Below, piece by piece: positions 13,988 through 16,219 of a stretch of 16,219 nt of DNA. Location: positions 1 to 16,219 of the forward strand of contig CAYIZP010000053.1 of NCBI GenBank assembly GCA_964367905.1, in the 5' to 3' direction. Positions within the stretch are counted from its first letter, which is position 1. The number at the start of each line of letters is the position of its first letter. The stretch is from CAUPWF01 sp964367905 (GTDB taxonomy: Bacteria > Bacillota > Clostridia > Lachnospirales > Lachnospiraceae). The notes beneath the pieces were generated by a model. That model made no database searches. It was not told where the DNA came from and saw nothing but the letters and a program-made list of their open reading frames with translations. Position numbers and translations under genes: made by a program.

Positions 13988-14986
13988 TTATACAATTTCG
14001 TTGATCATGATATTCTTTTTTCCAAATATCTTTTCTGCTAGTGCTTCTATCGTAATCGCCTGCTCCAGATCCACCTCATCTGAAAGTTTCTTACACCTAG
14101 GACATGCATACGCCGGAGTAATCTGATATACACCTGTATTATCCTCTATGATTGGATCCACCACATGTATCGTAGGAAACGTTCCATTTTCTCTCGGCAT
14201 AAGCGGCAAAATCTTCATCACGTCTAGAATTCGAACCATAATCTTCGGTTCTTCCTTCACCTTCAATTCCAATTCAAACCTCTCATCACTCGTAATCAAC
14301 TCCCGAACTTGACAATAGCCCTCATTTGCAACTAGACAGTATCCAATGAATCTTCCTTCTCGTTTTATCAGAACAATTCCCCCATGTTGGCATTCTTGTT
14401 CCTTCAATAGACGCTTATAGTAATCCTCATTTCTCTTCGTGTGGATATCGGCTATTTTTCCAATCTGTCGGTTCGCAAATTCACCGAGCATCCTACAATC
14501 CGTTTCCTTTGCCCATTCAAATCCAATGGCGGGATCTTCATGTGCAAACAATCCATCTTTTCGTTCGCCCATATATTCATAATGTGTCTGACCTCCAACT
14601 GTGAGAAATCCATAAGGCGAATAGATTGCCTCTGCCGCAGGCATAAGATAGGTAAATGCTTCCCCTCTATCATACATATCTTTCATCGCTCGTGTCAATA
14701 ACTTCCGCATAATCCCCTGACCACGATAGGATTCCTTTGTAGCCACGCCTACGATATAATTTGCAGAAAAATCTCGCCCTTTCACATCAATCACATAGGG
14801 ATTGAGATGAAGCATCCCGATAACTCCCTCGGACGAAGTAGCGACATAAATCTGATTATGATCTACCATATGTGTATAATAATAATCTATAAACTCTTTA
14901 GTGTCCTCATGAAACACTTCTTCCCATAATGTTCTTGTCTTCTGATGGTCTTCAAGTTGTAATTTTTCGTAGACAAACTCCATCAT
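13988..14986 (-). CDS. Eis-like GNAT acetyltransferase of unknown substrate
   Basis: Residues 1-140 are a GNAT N-acetyltransferase fold. NYIVGVATKESYRGQGIMRKLL (77-98) is the acetyl-CoA-binding region with R/Q-x-x-G-x-G/A form, and AIYSPYGF (120-127) is typical of the Eis subgroup, whose known members acetylate aminoglycosides or lysines. The 332-residue length is shorter than Eis (about 400). The C-terminal part has a CPRC pair (Cys295, Cys298), but no full SCP-2 domain can be asserted. Two ATGs stand in tandem at the start; the first is used. It sits between ispF and cysE without a gap for a promoter. The substrate is not predictable. Confidence 0.85.
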   Translation of the reverse strand: MMEFVYEKLQLEDHQKTRTLWEEVFHEDTKEFIDYYYTHMVDHNQIYVATSSEGVIGMLHLNPYVIDVKGRDFSANYIVGVATKESYRGQGIMRKLLTRAMKDMYDRGEAFTYLMPAAEAIYSPYGFLTVGGQTHYEYMGERKDGLFAHEDPAIGFEWAKETDCRMLGEFANRQIGKIADIHTKRNEDYYKRLLKEQECQHGGIVLIKREGRFIGYCLVANEGYCQVRELITSDERFELELKVKEEPKIMVRILDVMKILPLMPRENGTFPTIHVVDPIIEDNTGVYQITPAYACPRCKKLSDEVDLEQAITIEALAEKIFGKKNIMINEIV

Positions 14987-15007
14987 TATATAACCATCCC
15001 TTTCACA

Positions 15008-15553
15008 TTATTCCGCCTTATGACACCCCGTACATCCTGCACAACCTCTCTCGCTCGGTGTCATATCAAAACTATAATTCATTGCCGATTCCAAAACACA
15101 AATCGCTTGGGATGATATCCCTTCTTTCGCCCCTGTGAATCCAAGCCCCTCTTCTGTAGTCGCCTTCACATTGACCCTCGTAGCTTCTATCTGTAGTGTA
15201 TCTGCAATATTCTTCTTCATTTGTTCGATATAAGGAGCCATCTTAGGGCTCTGTGCAATAATCGTAGCATCAATATTTTCAACCACATATAAGTTCTCTT
15301 GCAACAGCTCTCCTACATGCTCCAACAATTTTATACTCGATATTCCCTTATATTTTTCATCTGTATCTGGAAAATGCTTTCCAATATCACCCAAGGCTGC
15401 CGCACCTAGCAAGGCATCCATAATCGCATGTAACAACACATCTGCATCTGAATGTCCTTTTAACCCCTTTTCATACGGAATCTCAACCCCTCCCATAATC
15501 AATGGTCGACCCTCAACTAGGCGATGAACATCATATCCTATACCAGCTCTCAT
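15008..15553 (-). CDS. ispF: 2-C-methyl-D-erythritol 2,4-cyclodiphosphate synthase
   Basis: IspF is the fifth enzyme of the MEP isoprenoid pathway. The core (residues 1-157) has GIGYDVH (4-10; zinc ligands Asp8, His10), GHSDADVLLHAIMDALLGAA (33-52; His42, Asp46) and KATTEEGLGFTG, all in the usual places. The protein is 181 residues, about 20 longer than most family members. The extra tail ends with Cys171, Cys174, Cys177 and His178 in CAGCTGCH, a possible metal site of unknown use. GAGAGG precedes the ATG. ispD, often its partner, is not adjacent. Confidence 0.97.
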   Translation of the reverse strand: MRAGIGYDVHRLVEGRPLIMGGVEIPYEKGLKGHSDADVLLHAIMDALLGAAALGDIGKHFPDTDEKYKGISSIKLLEHVGELLQENLYVVENIDATIIAQSPKMAPYIEQMKKNIADTLQIEATRVNVKATTEEGLGFTGAKEGISSQAICVLESAMNYSFDMTPSERGCAGCTGCHKAE

Positions 15554-15593
15554 ATCCTAATACCTCTCTTCATCATTTTCAATGAAACACTCA

Positions 15594-15944
15594 TTACTCT
15601 CCATCATCCATATCACCCATATCGGTTGAAGAACCCACCTCTGATACTTCGTCAATTATCTGTGACTCTTCGATTGCAACTTTCGTGCCATCGCCTTCGT
15701 CTGCAAAATCAGCTCTCTCTGTATCATCATCTTCATTATCCATTTGCTCTTCCTGAGGAACTGTGAAGATACTTCTCATCCTAAGAAATACAATTCCAGC
15801 TCCCGCTATGATAAATACAACTCCTATAATCATAAAAACAATATAGTTATCTGGTCTATCTGGATTGGTTAACAATTGAATTCCTAGATAAATAATATAA
15901 ATCCCCGCTATAGATTGAATTAAGCCTCTTGTTTTATCGTTCAT
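15594..15944 (-). CDS. Small two-TM membrane protein with acidic tail
   Basis: I do not recognise this 116-residue protein. Two hydrophobic helices at about 8-25 and 34-54 are joined by a short polar loop (NPDRPDN). The second ends in RMR, which by the positive-inside rule puts both ends in the cytoplasm. From residue 62 the protein is highly acidic and probably unstructured. The frame runs to a TTG at 15974, but that part includes the SD (AAGGAG); the ATG at 15944 is preferred. It is the first gene after the promoter at 15990 and lies 40 nt before ispF. Confidence 0.75.
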   Translation of the reverse strand: MNDKTRGLIQSIAGIYIIYLGIQLLTNPDRPDNYIVFMIIGVVFIIAGAGIVFLRMRSIFTVPQEEQMDNEDDDTERADFADEGDGTKVAIEESQIIDEVSEVGSSTDMGDMDDGE

Positions 15945-15989
15945 CTCTTCTAGTCTCCTTTTTTTATCTTTCAAAAAGCATTTCTAAAT

Positions 15990-15998
15990 ATTATACCA
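15990..15998 (-). promoter_or_regulatory. Extended -10 promoter of the ispF-to-sigH run
   Basis: TGGTATAAT on the minus strand is an extended -10 element (TGn-TATAAT) without a good -35 box. It stands about 40 nt before the two-TM gene start. No further clear promoter is seen in the small gaps down to sigH, so this may drive the whole run, though internal promoters are not excluded. Confidence 0.6.
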
Positions 15999-16032
15999 TA
16001 TTTTCTATACAATAGGAAAGAATTTATTACGC

Positions 16033-16058
16033 AAAAAAACACCTTTCAAGGTGTTTTT
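16033..16058 (-). terminator. Terminator after the tRNA-Val/tRNA-Met pair
   Basis: The minus strand has AAAACACCTTGAAAGGTGTTTT, a stem of about 10 bp around TGAA, followed by a T-run (A 16033-16039 on the plus strand). It begins 3 nt after the tRNA-Met 3' end. A shorter T-run on the other side could give weak activity in the plus direction. Confidence 0.88.
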
Positions 16059-16060
16059 AG

Positions 16061-16134
16061 TAGCGGAAACTGGATTTGAACCAGCGACACCACGGGTATG
16101 AACCGTGTGCTCTAGCCAACTGAGCTATTCCGCC
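16061..16134 (-). tRNA. tRNA-Met (anticodon CAT, elongator type)
   Basis: This 74-nt tRNA has acceptor stem GGCGGAA/TTCCGCT with a G1-U72 end pair and discriminator A, D-arm AGCTCAGTTGGCTAGAGC, anticodon stem CACGG/CCGTG around TTCATAC (anticodon CAT) and T-arm GCTGGTTCAAATCCAGT. The G1-U72 pair and the body resemble elongator tRNA-Met of B. subtilis. Initiator features such as a GGG/CCC anticodon stem are absent. CCA is not encoded. Confidence 0.92.
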
Positions 16135-16165
16135 ATATTTAATTTTAACACCTTATAGATGTTAA

Positions 16166-16219
16166 TGGGACCAACAGGGCTCGAACCTGTGACCCCCTGC
16201 TTGTAAGGCAGGTGCTCTC
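16166..16219 (-). tRNA. tRNA-Val (anticodon TAC), partial
   Basis: The window ends inside this tRNA; its 5' acceptor and most of the D-arm are missing. Visible are the anticodon stem CCTGC/GCAGG with loop CTTACAA (anticodon TAC), T-arm ACAGGTTCGAGCCCTGT and 3' acceptor strand TGGTCCC with discriminator A. It is 31 nt upstream of tRNA-Met in the same direction; the spacer holds a TTAACA/TGTTAA inverted repeat (16145-16165). Confidence 0.93.

Noticed and set aside
16061..16134. CAT-anticodon tRNA as initiator Met or lysidine Ile
   Set aside because: It lacks the GGG/CCC anticodon stem of initiators, and its body and G1-U72 pair match elongator tRNA-Met. An Ile2 identity is less likely but not fully excluded.
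1..16219. CRISPR arrays, defence systems or plus-strand protein genes
   Set aside because: No regularly spaced repeats were seen. The plus-strand reading frames are all shadows of minus-strand genes, without SD sites or recognisable domains.

Overview
The window looks like chromosomal DNA of a low-GC Clostridia, most likely a Lachnospiraceae-type anaerobe. The evidence is AT-rich sequence, strong AGGAGG-type ribosome binding sites, a B. subtilis-like cysE-cysS-mrnC-rlmB-sigH gene order, an infC-rpmI-rplT operon with a leader attenuator, and a stand-alone GlnRS. The genus is not determined. Every protein gene is on the minus strand; the only plus-strand gene is tRNA-Thr.

Layout from the right, in the direction of minus-strand transcription. 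A tRNA pair, Val (cut by the window end) and Met, ends at a terminator. An extended -10 promoter near 15990 then leads into a housekeeping run: small two-TM protein, ispF, GNAT acetyltransferase, cysE, cysS, mrnC, rlmB, sigH. It ends at a bidirectional terminator shared with the plus-strand tRNA-Thr(GGT). Next come glnS and infC-rpmI-rplT. The latter has its own promoter and a long leader holding an intrinsic terminator, a possible antiterminator pairing, and an AUU start codon for infC. tRNA-Leu(AAG) and two strong terminators close this part.

The left third (about 1392-6583) is an accessory module: an OmpR-family response regulator, its histidine kinase, a VTC/triphosphate-tunnel polymerase-like protein, a DUF4956 membrane protein and a Cthe_2159-like beta-helical surface lipoprotein. 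A near-identical sequence of about 18 bp with two TTTAAG-like half-sites lies just upstream of the -10 boxes of both the regulator gene and the VTC gene. Its spacing to the -10 differs by exactly 10 bp. I infer that the regulator controls itself and the VTC-DUF4956-lipoprotein operon. The module is bracketed by two related copies, about 34 nt, of a tRNA T-arm-like sequence, which may be traces of insertion or of lost tRNA genes. An unrelated acidic-linker lipoprotein lies beyond the left copy.

The most interesting content is this regulated module, in which a cytoplasmic polyphosphate-polymerase-like domain, a membrane partner and a surface lipoprotein may form one envelope polymer system. The infC leader is the second point of interest.
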